A stretch of DNA of 7,215 bases, taken from the NCBI GenBank assembly GCA_025362765.1, contig JANYFI010000388.1, positions 1-7,215 on the forward strand. The letters are read 5' to 3'. Each line of letters starts with the position of its first letter. Position 1 is the first letter of the stretch. This DNA comes from Ferruginibacter sp. (lineage in GTDB: Bacteria; Bacteroidota; Bacteroidia; Chitinophagales; Chitinophagaceae). The notes under the pieces are model-generated. The model worked only from the letters and a program-made list of their open reading frames with translations, was not told the DNA's origin and searched no databases. The position numbers and the translations under genes are program-made. Shown here piece after piece: positions 1 to 7,063 of the stretch.

Positions 1-383
1 TTGAATTTAAAAAAGCCAATATTATTCATGCCGGTGATTTGGTTTTCAACCGCCGCCATCCCTACGTTGATCGTTCTGCGGGCGCCAATATTGCCAGTTG
101 GATACAGGTGCTGGAAAAAGCAGACAAGACGTTTAGTGACAAAACAACTTTTGTTTGCGGCCATGCTGGCGATGGATATGATATTATTATTAGCAAAGAT
201 GACATCAGGGCTTTTAAAAATTATTTAAGCAAGGTGTTGTTATTTACCGCAGAACAAATTAAAGCAGGCAAAACAAAAGAAGATATTTTAAAAGCTACTG
301 AAATACCCGGTGCGCCTGAATGGAAGGGTGACGGCATTGAAAGACCATTGACAGCGGCGTATGAAGAATTGATGGCTAAGTGA
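1..383 (+). CDS. MBL-fold metallo-hydrolase, C-terminal part (5' end outside window)
   Basis: This is the last ~126 residues of a protein whose start lies left of the window; the frame is open from base 3. The first residues carry the block HAGDLVFNRRHPYVDRSAGA. This block is typical of glyoxalase-II/beta-lactamase-like metallo-hydrolases of Bacteroidota, and the Asp of GDLVF (bases 36-38) is the expected metal-bridging residue. A second block, FVCGHAGDG, contains the late metal-binding His (bases 162-164). The rest is a helical tail with no further motif. The N-terminal HxHxDH zinc motif, which would prove the family, is not in the window, and neither is any signal peptide. The gene ends with tandem stops, TGA then in-frame TAA (381-386), and runs convergently into the YkgJ-family gene 54 bases away. 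The family is fairly sure. The substrate is unknown, and no reaction should be assigned from this fragment. Confidence 0.8.
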   Translation, partial: EFKKANIIHAGDLVFNRRHPYVDRSAGANIASWIQVLEKADKTFSDKTTFVCGHAGDGYDIIISKDDIRAFKNYLSKVLLFTAEQIKAGKTKEDILKATEIPGAPEWKGDGIERPLTAAYEELMAK

Positions 384-437
384 TAATGTCCAATTTCTCA
401 AAGGATAATGGATAATCACAGCTTTGTTGTTTCAAAA

Positions 438-923
438 TCACTTTGCCTGCGCCATTAATTTTTCCAGCACATAATACACAATCGGGCAAAAGGTTGAATT
501 TTTTAGTGTGAGCGGCTGTCTTTTTAATAACACGTCTTCATCAGTATAAGGAAAACGGGCGCAGTCTGATGGGCGGACCTCGTAAATACTGCAATAATTA
601 TCTTCGCCCAAAAACGGGCAAGGTGCGGTTCGCATTACATAATCACCATCCGCATCCACTCTTAAATAAGTATTAATCAGGTCGCCTTCCTTCATTTTCA
701 AATATTTGGCAATCCGTTTAATGTCCGGCGTTTTCAACCGCGGCGAATAGCCTTTGCAGCAATTGCCGCACTGCAGGCAATCTACTTTACTGAATGCTTC
801 CTCATTCAACGCCGGTAAGGCTTTCAACACGGTATTTTTATCCGCCCGGTGCAGGTAATTTTTATATAATTTATTGCGGTCGCCCGATTTTTTTTCCCAG
901 GCTCTTAACAATTCGTCGCTCAT
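438..923 (-). CDS. YkgJ-family (CxxCxxCC) cysteine-cluster protein
   Basis: A 161-residue cytosolic protein with the conserved cysteine layout of the YkgJ/UPF0153 family, thought to bind zinc or an iron-sulfur cluster. Numbered from the chosen start, the cysteines are 49, 52, 55 and 56 (CLQCGNCCKG), 102 (CPFLG), 111 (YCSIYEVRP), 121 (DCARFPYT) and 146 (FCPIVYYV). That gives eight metal-ligand candidates with all family blocks intact. The N-terminus is charged and helical; there is no signal peptide or membrane segment. I chose the ATG at 921-923 (MSDELLRAW). The frame stays open to a GTG at 963-965, but the extra 14 residues are low-complexity (Ser/Pro/Leu) and the family normally begins close to MSDE. 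No Shine-Dalgarno precedes it, as is usual in Bacteroidota. The gene is divergent from gcvP and convergent with the metallo-hydrolase, so it is probably its own unit. The biochemical role of the family is not established. Confidence 0.88.
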   Translation of the reverse strand: MSDELLRAWEKKSGDRNKLYKNYLHRADKNTVLKALPALNEEAFSKVDCLQCGNCCKGYSPRLKTPDIKRIAKYLKMKEGDLINTYLRVDADGDYVMRTAPCPFLGEDNYCSIYEVRPSDCARFPYTDEDVLLKRQPLTLKNSTFCPIVYYVLEKLMAQAK

Positions 924-1012
924 GATGGTGGTTGGTGAAAGGTTAGATGGAAGTGGAAGGCTCACTTATTCCTAGCTTTTCCACAGTTGCAAAGTAACGA
1001 ACATATTAGCAG

Positions 1013-1044
1013 CAAATATTGTTATGATGCTGTAATTTTGCCAA
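1013..1044 (-). promoter_or_regulatory. Candidate promoter of the YkgJ-family gene
   Basis: Read on the - strand, TTG (plus bases 1042-1044) is followed after 21 bases by AATATTTG (1013-1020). This matches the Bacteroidota -33 TTG / -7 TAnnTTTG arrangement with one mismatch. It would give a leader of roughly 85 bases. The region is AT-rich, so a chance match is quite possible. Confidence 0.25.
1033..1040 (+). promoter_or_regulatory. Candidate -7 box for gcvP
   Basis: TAATTTTG is an exact match to the Bacteroidota -7 consensus TAnnTTTG. No good TTG lies 19-23 bases upstream, so the -33 element is weak or absent. If used, transcription would start near 1047 and the gcvP leader would be about 190 bases long and include the hairpin at 1151-1181. 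A second, weaker box (TATATTTA, 1076-1083) is an alternative. The box lies between the two elements of the candidate promoter for the opposite gene. Confidence 0.28.
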
Positions 1045-1150
1045 TTACAAAATCAGTTCAGTAACCAGTCTACATTATATTTAATCCGTAGCGAAGAAAT
1101 ATTCCTGAAACCTGTCTACTCACTGAGCAAAGTTCCAAATAGCTGAAATA

Positions 1151-1181
1151 GTACAAATCCGCCGCAGCGGAAAGATTGTAC
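1151..1181 (+). promoter_or_regulatory. Two-tier hairpin in the presumed gcvP leader
   Basis: The outer arms GTACAA (1151-1156) and TTGTAC (1176-1181) are perfectly complementary. The inner arms TCCGC (1158-1162) and GCGGA (1167-1171) are also perfectly complementary and close a four-base CGCA loop. An asymmetric internal loop (1 base against 4) separates the two stems. No T-tract follows, so it is not a simple intrinsic terminator. It lies 56 bases before the gcvP start codon. The pairing is seen in the sequence; a regulatory role or a protein-binding role is inference. The rest of this 314-base gap (924-1237) contains the candidate promoters and nothing else I can support. Confidence 0.4.
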
Positions 1182-1237
1182 CACAGAGCTTACTGGCCTG
1201 GACCAAAAAAATCAAATTTCAAACTTCAACCAGCAAT

Positions 1238-4114
1238 ATGAATATTTTTGAGCAACAACAGTGTGAATTTCAAGGCAGGCACATAGGACCAAACGAAACC
1301 GAAAAGGATGCAATGCTGGCCGTGATTGGCGTGGATTCTTTAGATGAACTGATTGGCAAAACCATACCGGATGCCATCAGGATTAAAGGTGATCTTAATA
1401 CACCGGCGGCTATCAGTGAATTTGATTATTTAAAGGAACTGAAAAAAGTGGCCGCAAAAAACAAAGTTTTTAAAACGTACATCGGCCAGGGATATTACGA
1501 TACCATCACGCCTTCTGTTATTTTAAGAAATGTTTTTGAAAACCCCGGCTGGTACACCCAATACACGCCTTACCAGGCGGAGATTTCTCAGGGCCGTTTG
1601 GAAAGTTTGTTAAACTACCAAACCATGGTGAGCGACCTTACTGCTTTGCCGATTGCCAATGCCAGTTTGCTGGATGAAGGTACCGCGGCGGCTGAAGCGA
1701 TGGCCATGTTGTTTAATCATAAAAACAAAGACCACGATCATATTACTGCGCCTAAGTTTTTTGTGGATGAAAAAATATTTGCACAAACAAAAGATGTGTT
1801 GATAACAAGGGCTGCGCCGATTGGCGTTGAACTGGTATTCGGTCATTTTACTCATGCTGAGCTGGATGAAGCCTATTTTGGCGCCATTGTACAATATCCC
1901 GACAGTGATGGTGCAGTAACAGACTTCCGCCATTTTATTGAGCAGGCGCACGCAGTGAATGCATTGGTGGTAATGGCCACCGATTTGCTTGCATTAACCT
2001 TGCTAACACCACCTGGGGAGCTGGGTGCTGATGTGGCCATTGGATCTTCACAACGTTTCGGTGTGCCGATGGGATTTGGTGGTCCGCATGCTGCATTCTT
2101 CGCCACCAAAGATGAATTTAAAAGAACCATCCCTGGAAGAATCATCGGTGTGAGCATTGATGCGCAAGGCAACCGTTGCCTGCGCATGGCGTTACAAACG
2201 AGGGAACAACATATTCGCCGCGAAAAGGCCACCAGCAATATTTGTACGGCACAGGCCCTGTTGAGCAATATGGCGGCCATGTATGCTATTTATCATGGCC
2301 CTGATGGCTTGACCAATATTGCCAAACGCATTTCTACACTGGCGCAAACCCTGAGTGATGAGTTAACTGAACTGGGTTTCACTAACGTAAATGGATATTA
2401 TTTTGATACACTGAAGGTAAGTGTACACAATGCTGCTGAGGTTATAAAACTGGGTGCTGTCCAGGAGATGAATTTTCGGTTGATTGATGATAAACACATT
2501 GGTATTTCAATAGACGAAACCACTTCTCAAACTGATGTGTTGGATATATTGCACGTGATGGCATCATCGGTAAATATTGATACCGCTGTCGCGGGTTTTG
2601 ATGCTGATGTTTACCTGGCAAATATTCCATTTGCACTCACAAGGACTTCTCCATTTTTGTCGCACGCGGTTTTTAACAGTCACCGTAGCGAAAGCGAAAT
2701 GATGCGGTATATGAAATTTTTAGAGAACAAAGACCTTAGTTTAAATACTTCCATGATCAGCCTCGGCAGTTGCACCATGAAGCTGAATGCAGCAACCGAA
2801 CTTATCCCGGTTAGCTGGCCTGAGTTCAGCAAACTGCATCCTTTTGCACCGGCTGATCAAATAGCGGGCTATCTGCAAATCATTCATGAACTGGAAAATT
2901 ATTTAAGTAAGATAACTGGTTTTGCAGCCACGTCTTTACAACCCAATAGTGGGGCCCAGGGCGAATATGCCGGGCTGCTAACGATCAGGGCTTACCATGC
3001 GGCGAGGGACGAAAGTCACCGCAACGTTGTGTTGATACCCATTTCAGCGCATGGTACCAACCCGGCAAGTGCTGTGATGGCCGGAATGAAAGTAGTGGTA
3101 ACCAAATGTGATGAAGCCGGTAATATTGATGTGGCGGATTTAAAAGCCAAAGCCGAAGAACATAAAAATGATCTCGCTGCGTTGATGGTTACCTATCCTT
3201 CTACCCATGGTGTATTTGAAGAAAGTATTATAGAAATCTGCAACACCATTCACGAACACGGCGGGCAGGTTTACATGGATGGTGCAAACATGAATGCACA
3301 AGTAGGTTTAACAAGCCCGGGAATGATTGGCGCTGATGTTTGCCATTTGAATTTGCATAAAACTTTTGCCATACCACATGGCGGCGGCGGCCCAGGAGTC
3401 GGCCCTATTTGCGTGGCACCACAATTGGTTCCTTATTTACCCGGTCATGTTTATATAGAAGACAGCGCCACCAATACCCATGCTGTAAGTGCAGCCCCCT
3501 TTGGCAGTGCAAGCATATTGCTGATCAGTTATGCTTATATAAAAATGCTGGGCTCAAAGGGCCTTCGCAACGCAACTGAGTACGCCATTCTCAACGCCAA
3601 TTATATGAAGGTAAGGCTGGAAAAATACTATAAGATTTTATACTCCGGCAAAAATGGAACGGCCGCTCATGAATTTATAGTTGACCTGCGTCCATTTAAA
3701 ACCAGCGCAGGTATTGAAGCGGAAGATGTAGCCAAAAGGCTGATGGATTATGGGTTTCACGCCCCTACCCTTTCATTTCCTGTGGCTGGTACGTTGATGA
3801 TAGAACCAACGGAAAGTGAAGATAAATCAGAGCTGGATCGCTTTTGTGATGCACTGATTGGCATTTACCATGAAATAAAAGCCATCGAAAACGGTGAAGC
3901 AGATAAAAAGGAAAACGTTTTAAAGAATGCCCCGCATACGCAGTTGGTGATATGTGCCGATGAGTGGACCAAACCTTATTCAAGAACCGCTGCTGCTTTT
4001 CCTTTGCCTTATGTAAAAGAAAATAAATTCTGGCCTTCCATCAGCAGGGTAAATAATACTTATGGCGACAGAAACCTGGTTTGCACCTGTGAACCAACTG
4101 AGGCCTATGCCTGA
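1238..4114 (+). CDS. gcvP: Glycine dehydrogenase (decarboxylating), P-protein of the glycine cleavage system
   Basis: This is the PLP-dependent P-protein of the glycine cleavage system (EC 1.4.4.2). It decarboxylates glycine and passes the aminomethyl group to the lipoyl arm of H-protein in the cytosol. At 958 residues it is the full-length fused form, not split into gcvPA and gcvPB. The N-terminus has the family signature RHIGP (14-18). The first half carries a degenerate domain (SSQRFGVP, 270-277, no lysine at the cofactor position). The catalytic second half has [10 protein letters not shown] (508-517), HGTNPAS (from His605) and [16 protein letters not shown], in which Lys708 should form the Schiff base with PLP. 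No frameshift or missing block is seen. The ATG at 1238 agrees with the usual Bacteroidota N-terminus (MN-FEQQ followed by RHIGP). No Shine-Dalgarno is visible. gcvT and gcvH are not adjacent, so the complex is encoded at scattered loci. A candidate promoter and a hairpin lie upstream, and a strong terminator follows. Confidence 0.98.
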   Translation: MNIFEQQQCEFQGRHIGPNETEKDAMLAVIGVDSLDELIGKTIPDAIRIKGDLNTPAAISEFDYLKELKKVAAKNKVFKTYIGQGYYDTITPSVILRNVFENPGWYTQYTPYQAEISQGRLESLLNYQTMVSDLTALPIANASLLDEGTAAAEAMAMLFNHKNKDHDHITAPKFFVDEKIFAQTKDVLITRAAPIGVELVFGHFTHAELDEAYFGAIVQYPDSDGAVTDFRHFIEQAHAVNALVVMATDLLALTLLTPPGELGADVAIGSSQRFGVPMGFGGPHAAFFATKDEFKRTIPGRIIGVSIDAQGNRCLRMALQTREQHIRREKATSNICTAQALLSNMAAMYAIYHGPDGLTNIAKRISTLAQTLSDELTELGFTNVNGYYFDTLKVSVHNAAEVIKLGAVQEMNFRLIDDKHIGISIDETTSQTDVLDILHVMASSVNIDTAVAGFDADVYLANIPFALTRTSPFLSHAVFNSHRSESEMMRYMKFLENKDLSLNTSMISLGSCTMKLNAATELIPVSWPEFSKLHPFAPADQIAGYLQIIHELENYLSKITGFAATSLQPNSGAQGEYAGLLTIRAYHAARDESHRNVVLIPISAHGTNPASAVMAGMKVVVTKCDEAGNIDVADLKAKAEEHKNDLAALMVTYPSTHGVFEESIIEICNTIHEHGGQVYMDGANMNAQVGLTSPGMIGADVCHLNLHKTFAIPHGGGGPGVGPICVAPQLVPYLPGHVYIEDSATNTHAVSAAPFGSASILLISYAYIKMLGSKGLRNATEYAILNANYMKVRLEKYYKILYSGKNGTAAHEFIVDLRPFKTSAGIEAEDVAKRLMDYGFHAPTLSFPVAGTLMIEPTESEDKSELDRFCDALIGIYHEIKAIENGEADKKENVLKNAPHTQLVICADEWTKPYSRTAAAFPLPYVKENKFWPSISRVNNTYGDRNLVCTCEPTEAYA

Positions 4115-4127
4115 AAAATACATGTAT

Positions 4128-4163
4128 AAAAAAAGTGCACCCTTTAAAAGTTGCACTTTTTTT
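4128..4163. terminator. Bidirectional intrinsic terminator between gcvP and the 89-residue gene
   Basis: Seven A, then GTGCA (4128-4139), pair perfectly with TGCAC followed by seven T (4152-4163), a 12-base-pair stem with a 12-base loop. The T-tract serves gcvP, whose stop is 13 bases upstream. The A-tract reads as a T-tract on the - strand, so the same hairpin can end the convergent gene whose stop lies at 4246. Confidence 0.85.
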
Positions 4164-4245
4164 ATCACAATATTTTGCTGAGGTAACATTATATTCAACA
4201 AAAATTACCCGCATTAAATTTAAGACCAGCAGTAAGCAGTAAAAA

Positions 4246-4515
4246 TTAAACAGCAGCTACTTGCTTTGGCAGTGTTATCCGGTTAAATTCCGCACCGCTG
4301 AATATTTTGGCTAATTTATTGTCATGTGATTCTTTCCACTCTTTAATATTAGTTTCAGAAACAATGCGCCAGAAATTTTTGGATTTCAAATCTTCGTAAT
4401 CAGCAGACTGAACGAAGATACCCAGGATGGTATTTCTTTTCTTAAATTCAATCTTTACCGGGTTCTTAGCCAGGTGACCGCCTTCAATAAATTTTGCAAT
4501 TACATCGTTTACCAT
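4246..4515 (-). CDS. Conserved-looking small protein, possibly Sm/Hfq-like beta barrel
   Basis: An 89-residue soluble protein with no signal peptide, membrane segment or cysteine. I recall relatives in Bacteroidota genomes, some carrying an unhelpful dehydrogenase label. Nothing supports an enzyme here: there is no Rossmann glycine motif, and the protein is far too short. It opens with a short helix (DVIAKFIEGG). A strand-rich stretch follows at residues 20-43, with alternating hydrophobics V20, I22 and F24, then G32 and D39, spaced as in the Sm1 motif of Sm/LSm proteins. A later segment, FSGAEFNRI (72-80), follows the Sm2 pattern h-x-G-x-x-h-x-x-h. FWRIVSETNIKEW (48-60) could instead be the last strands, as in Hfq. 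The fold is inference and the function unknown. The gene has its own good promoter (4530-4562) and shares a terminator with gcvP. Start ATG at 4513-4515; no Shine-Dalgarno. Confidence 0.82.
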   Translation of the reverse strand: MVNDVIAKFIEGGHLAKNPVKIEFKKRNTILGIFVQSADYEDLKSKNFWRIVSETNIKEWKESHDNKLAKIFSGAEFNRITLPKQVAAV

Positions 4516-4529
4516 AATTAAAATTTTTG

Positions 4530-4562
4530 CAAATGTACGTTATTTCAGCCGTATTTTGGAAA
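4530..4562 (-). promoter_or_regulatory. Promoter of the 89-residue gene
   Basis: On the - strand, TACATTTG (plus 4530-4537) matches the Bacteroidota -7 consensus TAnnTTTG exactly. TTTC (plus 4559-4562), one base from the TTTG -33 element, lies 21 bases upstream of it. The box sits 14 bases before the start codon, so the leader would be very short, which fits a start without Shine-Dalgarno. Confidence 0.5.
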
Positions 4563-4590
4563 GTGTTACCTATACGCAGTTACAAGCAGC

Positions 4591-4624
4591 TTGACAACGG
4601 CTGATATTTTCTGTTAAATCTTTG
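4591..4624 (+). promoter_or_regulatory. Candidate promoter for the DUF5687-ATPase transcript
   Basis: TTGACA (4591-4596) contains the -33 TTG. AATCTTTG (4617-4624) resembles TAnnTTTG with one mismatch, and 23 bases separate it from the TTG. Transcription from here would give a leader of about 140 bases containing a 16-codon ORF and an inverted repeat. A nearer alternative is TACATTTA (4746-4753), also one mismatch, which would give a leader of only about 15 bases. I cannot choose between them from sequence alone. Confidence 0.3.
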
Positions 4625-4639
4625 TAAGTCAGTATACAA

Positions 4640-4690
4640 ATGAAAAACATTGGTTTATTCATACAGGCCGGGCGTAAAGCAGTATTATAG
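4640..4690 (+). other. Possible 16-codon leader ORF
   Basis: ATG at 4640-4642 opens a 16-codon frame (MKNIGLFIQAGRKAVL) ending in TAG at 4688-4690. It starts 15 bases after the upstream candidate promoter and lies before the DUF5687 gene. No Shine-Dalgarno is visible and the length is well within chance. Its interest is its position: its last codons overlap one arm of an inverted repeat (4674-4720). It could equally be non-coding. Confidence 0.15.
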
Positions 4691-4720
4691 TTAACCGATT
4701 AATAAAATGCTTCGCTTTAC
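4674..4720 (+). repeat. Inverted repeat upstream of the DUF5687 gene
   Basis: GTAAAGC (4674-4680) and GCTTTAC (4714-4720) are perfect inverted copies separated by 33 bases. A competing pair, AAGCA (4678-4682) and TGCTT (4708-4712), overlaps the first arm and lies next to the second, so only one of the two can form at a time. The stems are short and AT-rich; a role is speculative. Confidence 0.25.
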
Positions 4721-4773
4721 TTAAATTTTTTAGCCTGATATCCTTTACATTTACAAGTATCATCTATAAATAA

Positions 4774-6249
4774 ATGACGATAACGACCTTTCTTTCTCAT
4801 CAATGGAGCAGCTTCTGGCGGGCCCGCAATGCCAACAAAAGCATGGCTATTCAAATTGTGTTGGGTATTTTCTATTTGCTGGTATTTTTAGAAATCGCTG
4901 CCCTTGGCATTTTTTTGCCTTATTTTCTGCAGGAAAAAATGCCCGGCAAAGAGCCTGTATTTTTATTTTGTTCCTATATTATTTACTACTTCCTGGTCGG
5001 CTTATTATTTCGTTTTCAACTGCAGGAATTGCCCTCTTTAAGTATTCAGCCTTACCTGGCGCAGAATATTAAACGTAGCAGCATGTTACGGTTCTTAAAT
5101 GTACGTTCGCTGGTGCATATCATCAATATACTGCCGCTGTTTGTTTTTATCCCATTTTCTGTAATAGTTATTTTACCAGCTTACGGAGCGTTGGCAACTA
5201 CTTGTTTTTTATTATCTATGCTGGCGATGGTGTTGAACAATCATTTTCTTAACCTGTATATCAAAAGAAAATCGATCAACAGCAGTTGGTGGTTTTTCGG
5301 TATTGTAATAGCTATAGCGCTCGTTAAAGGATTGGATTATTTTCACATTCTGTCATTTGAGAAAACGTCAGGCAATATTTTTACCGGACTGTTACATCAT
5401 CCCTGGCTTTGCGTAATACCTGCGTCAATGGCTGTCATTACTTTTTTTATCAATAACAATTATGTAAAAAATCATTTGTACATAGAAGAACTGGTAAGCG
5501 AACGCAAATTAAAGGTGAATCGAAATTATTCTTTGCTTGATAAGTATGGCGACATTGGAGATATCATAGCACTTGACCTGAAGCTGATTTTTAGAAACAA
5601 GCGGCCGAGATCCCTGATCATTTTATCAGGTATATTTTTATTGTATGGGTTAATGTTTTACCCAAAATACCTACAGACGGGTAATTACACTATGCTGTTT
5701 CTTTTTGCGCTGATTATTACAGGACTATTTATCAGCAACTATGGCCAATTTTTGTTTGCCTGGCAAAGCAGTCATTTTGATGGGTTAATGAGCTATAATA
5801 TAAACATGAAGCAATACATTAAGGCTAAGTTTTATTTGTTTCTAACAGTGTGCACCTTACAATTTTTACTGGCAAGTTTTTATGGATTTATGGGCTGGCG
5901 CATTTTACCTATTCAGTTAGCCGCATTTTTATACAGTATTGGAGTAAACGGTTTTGTTACCATTTATGCCGCTACATTCAATGCCCGGTACCTGGATCTT
6001 AATAAATCGGCCAGTATGAATTTCCAGGGAGTTGGCGCTGTGCAATGGCTACAGTCGCTGCTTATTTCTTTTGGACCCGCAGCTATATTTTATGTTCTTA
6101 ACAAATTCGCCGGTTTTTGGCCGGCAGTCCTTAGCATTAGTGCACTGGGCATTGCAGGACTGATTTTCAACGAACAAATTATTCACTGGCTGGCAGGACA
6201 GTTTAACCTAAGAAAGCATACCATACTGCAGGGTTTCAGAGAAAAATAA
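4774..6249 (+). CDS. DUF5687-family ABC transporter membrane protein
   Basis: A 491-residue polytopic inner-membrane protein that I recognise as DUF5687, a family seen mainly in Bacteroidota next to ABC ATPases. The N-terminus (FLSHQWSSFWRARNANKS) and the blocks LSIQPYLAQNIKRS (88-102) and YNINMKQYIKAKFYLF (341-356) are family-like. About twelve hydrophobic segments are visible, near residues 25-50, 62-80, 113-134, 138-155, 171-185, 209-226, 280-296, 306-326, 352-373, 378-400, 424-442 and 446-465. A charged cytosolic stretch (about 232-279) divides them into two sets of six, and an ABC-2 permease-like duplicated layout is plausible. There is no signal peptide. The ATPase gene follows after 54 bases with no terminator between, so the two should be co-transcribed and form one transporter, probably an exporter. 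The substrate is unknown. ATG at 4774 is the only sensible start. Confidence 0.9.
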   Translation: MTITTFLSHQWSSFWRARNANKSMAIQIVLGIFYLLVFLEIAALGIFLPYFLQEKMPGKEPVFLFCSYIIYYFLVGLLFRFQLQELPSLSIQPYLAQNIKRSSMLRFLNVRSLVHIINILPLFVFIPFSVIVILPAYGALATTCFLLSMLAMVLNNHFLNLYIKRKSINSSWWFFGIVIAIALVKGLDYFHILSFEKTSGNIFTGLLHHPWLCVIPASMAVITFFINNNYVKNHLYIEELVSERKLKVNRNYSLLDKYGDIGDIIALDLKLIFRNKRPRSLIILSGIFLLYGLMFYPKYLQTGNYTMLFLFALIITGLFISNYGQFLFAWQSSHFDGLMSYNINMKQYIKAKFYLFLTVCTLQFLLASFYGFMGWRILPIQLAAFLYSIGVNGFVTIYAATFNARYLDLNKSASMNFQGVGAVQWLQSLLISFGPAAIFYVLNKFAGFWPAVLSISALGIAGLIFNEQIIHWLAGQFNLRKHTILQGFREK

Positions 6250-6303
6250 CAGGCGCATTCAACAACGTAAAAGCCGTTCCTTACCAAACAAAAATAAATA
6301 CGC

Positions 6304-7002
6304 ATGATTTCAATAAAAAATTTACAAAAATCCTATAAGGGAATTGTTGCCGTAGATATTAATTCACTTGAAATAAATGCCGGCGAAGTAATTGGCCTGG
6401 TAGGCAACAATGGTGCAGGGAAAACTACTTTTTTCAGGCTGTTGCTGGATCTGATCAGGGCCAACAGTGGTGAAATATTATCAAAAGGAAAACTAGTTAC
6501 GGCCACGGAAGACTGGAAGCATTACACCGCCGCATATATTGATGAAGGCTTTTTAATTGATTATTTAACCCCCGAGGAATATTTTTACTTTATTGGCAAG
6601 CTGCACCAGTTATCAAAAGCGGATGTGGATGACGTACTGCAAAGTCACCAGGCATTTTTTGATGATGCCATTTTAAAAAAAGGAAAATACATCCGTGACT
6701 TTAGCAAGGGAAATCAGTTTAAAATAGGTATCGCTGCCGCATTGCTGGGTAATCCTGAATTATTGATATTGGATGAACCATTCGCCAATCTTGATCCTAC
6801 CACGCAATTAAGGTTAATAGACATGATAAAGCAACTGGCAGCGGATAAAAGCATGTGCATTATTGTAAGCAGCCACGATATTAACCATGTTTCTGAAGTA
6901 AGCAGCCGCATTTTATTGATGGAAAAAGGCAAAATCATTAAAGATATTGCAGGTGGAGAAGCTGCCTATGAAGAAATGGTGGATTATTTTAAAGTAAAAT
7001 AG
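6304..7002 (+). CDS. ABC transporter ATP-binding protein, partner of the DUF5687 permease
   Basis: A 232-residue cytosolic ATPase, the usual length for a single ABC-2-type nucleotide-binding domain. Walker A is GNNGAGKTT (34-42, Lys40). Walker B with the catalytic glutamate is LLILDEP (153-159, Glu158), followed by a D-loop (ANLD, 161-164) and the switch His191 (SSHD). The signature motif is FSKGN (133-137) in place of LSGGQ. The Q-loop position appears to hold Asp80/Glu81 rather than Gln. Both departures are tolerated in exporter-type ATPases. The short C-terminus (after 205) has no extra domain. All hydrolysis residues are present, so it should be active. It follows the DUF5687 gene by 54 bases and presumably powers it. 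A start at ATG 6304 gives the normal N-terminus (MISIKNLQKSYKG); no Shine-Dalgarno is visible. Confidence 0.96.
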   Translation: MISIKNLQKSYKGIVAVDINSLEINAGEVIGLVGNNGAGKTTFFRLLLDLIRANSGEILSKGKLVTATEDWKHYTAAYIDEGFLIDYLTPEEYFYFIGKLHQLSKADVDDVLQSHQAFFDDAILKKGKYIRDFSKGNQFKIGIAAALLGNPELLILDEPFANLDPTTQLRLIDMIKQLAADKSMCIIVSSHDINHVSEVSSRILLMEKGKIIKDIAGGEAAYEEMVDYFKVK

Positions 7003-7030
7003 CCTCATTTTCAGCTTAAAGTTGGCTATT
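6998..7030 (+). terminator. Weak hairpin after the ABC operon
   Basis: AATAGCC (6998-7004, overlapping the stop codon) pairs with GGCTATT (7024-7030), a seven-base-pair stem with a 19-base loop. No T-tract follows, so it is at best a weak terminator or a 3'-end stabilising structure. No better terminator separates the ATPase gene from the cold-shock gene. Confidence 0.25.
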
Positions 7031-7063
7031 CACAGTATTTATCGCTTATTTAAAATAAAAACT

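Noticed and set aside
1..228. 75-residue + strand frame at the left edge
   Set aside because: It overlaps the metallo-hydrolase frame, which has clear family motifs; the other frame shows no motif.
384..437. Terminator between the metallo-hydrolase and YkgJ-family genes
   Set aside because: Only short partial repeats (GATAATG-like) are present; no stem with a T-tract could be found on either strand.
924..965. GTG start giving a 175-residue YkgJ-family protein
   Set aside because: The extra 14 residues are low-complexity and the family start matches the ATG at 921-923.
1065..1237. Glycine riboswitch upstream of gcvP
   Set aside because: The region has none of the recognisable aptamer blocks, and the one clear structure is a simple hairpin. 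A covariance-model search would settle it.
1610..2280. Antisense frames inside gcvP (1610-1951 and 1873-2280)
   Set aside because: They lie opposite a highly conserved gene and have no recognisable motifs; they are composition shadows.
3765..4201. Antisense frames over the gcvP 3' end and terminator
   Set aside because: No motif; one runs through the intrinsic terminator and both oppose the conserved gcvP C-terminus.
4246..4515. Short-chain dehydrogenase as the label for the 89-residue protein
   Set aside because: There is no nucleotide-binding glycine motif and no Tyr-x-x-x-Lys pair, and the length is about a third of a real enzyme of that family.
4803..5072. 89-residue frame inside the DUF5687 gene
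   Set aside because: It is out of frame with the membrane protein, whose family motifs are plain in the main frame.
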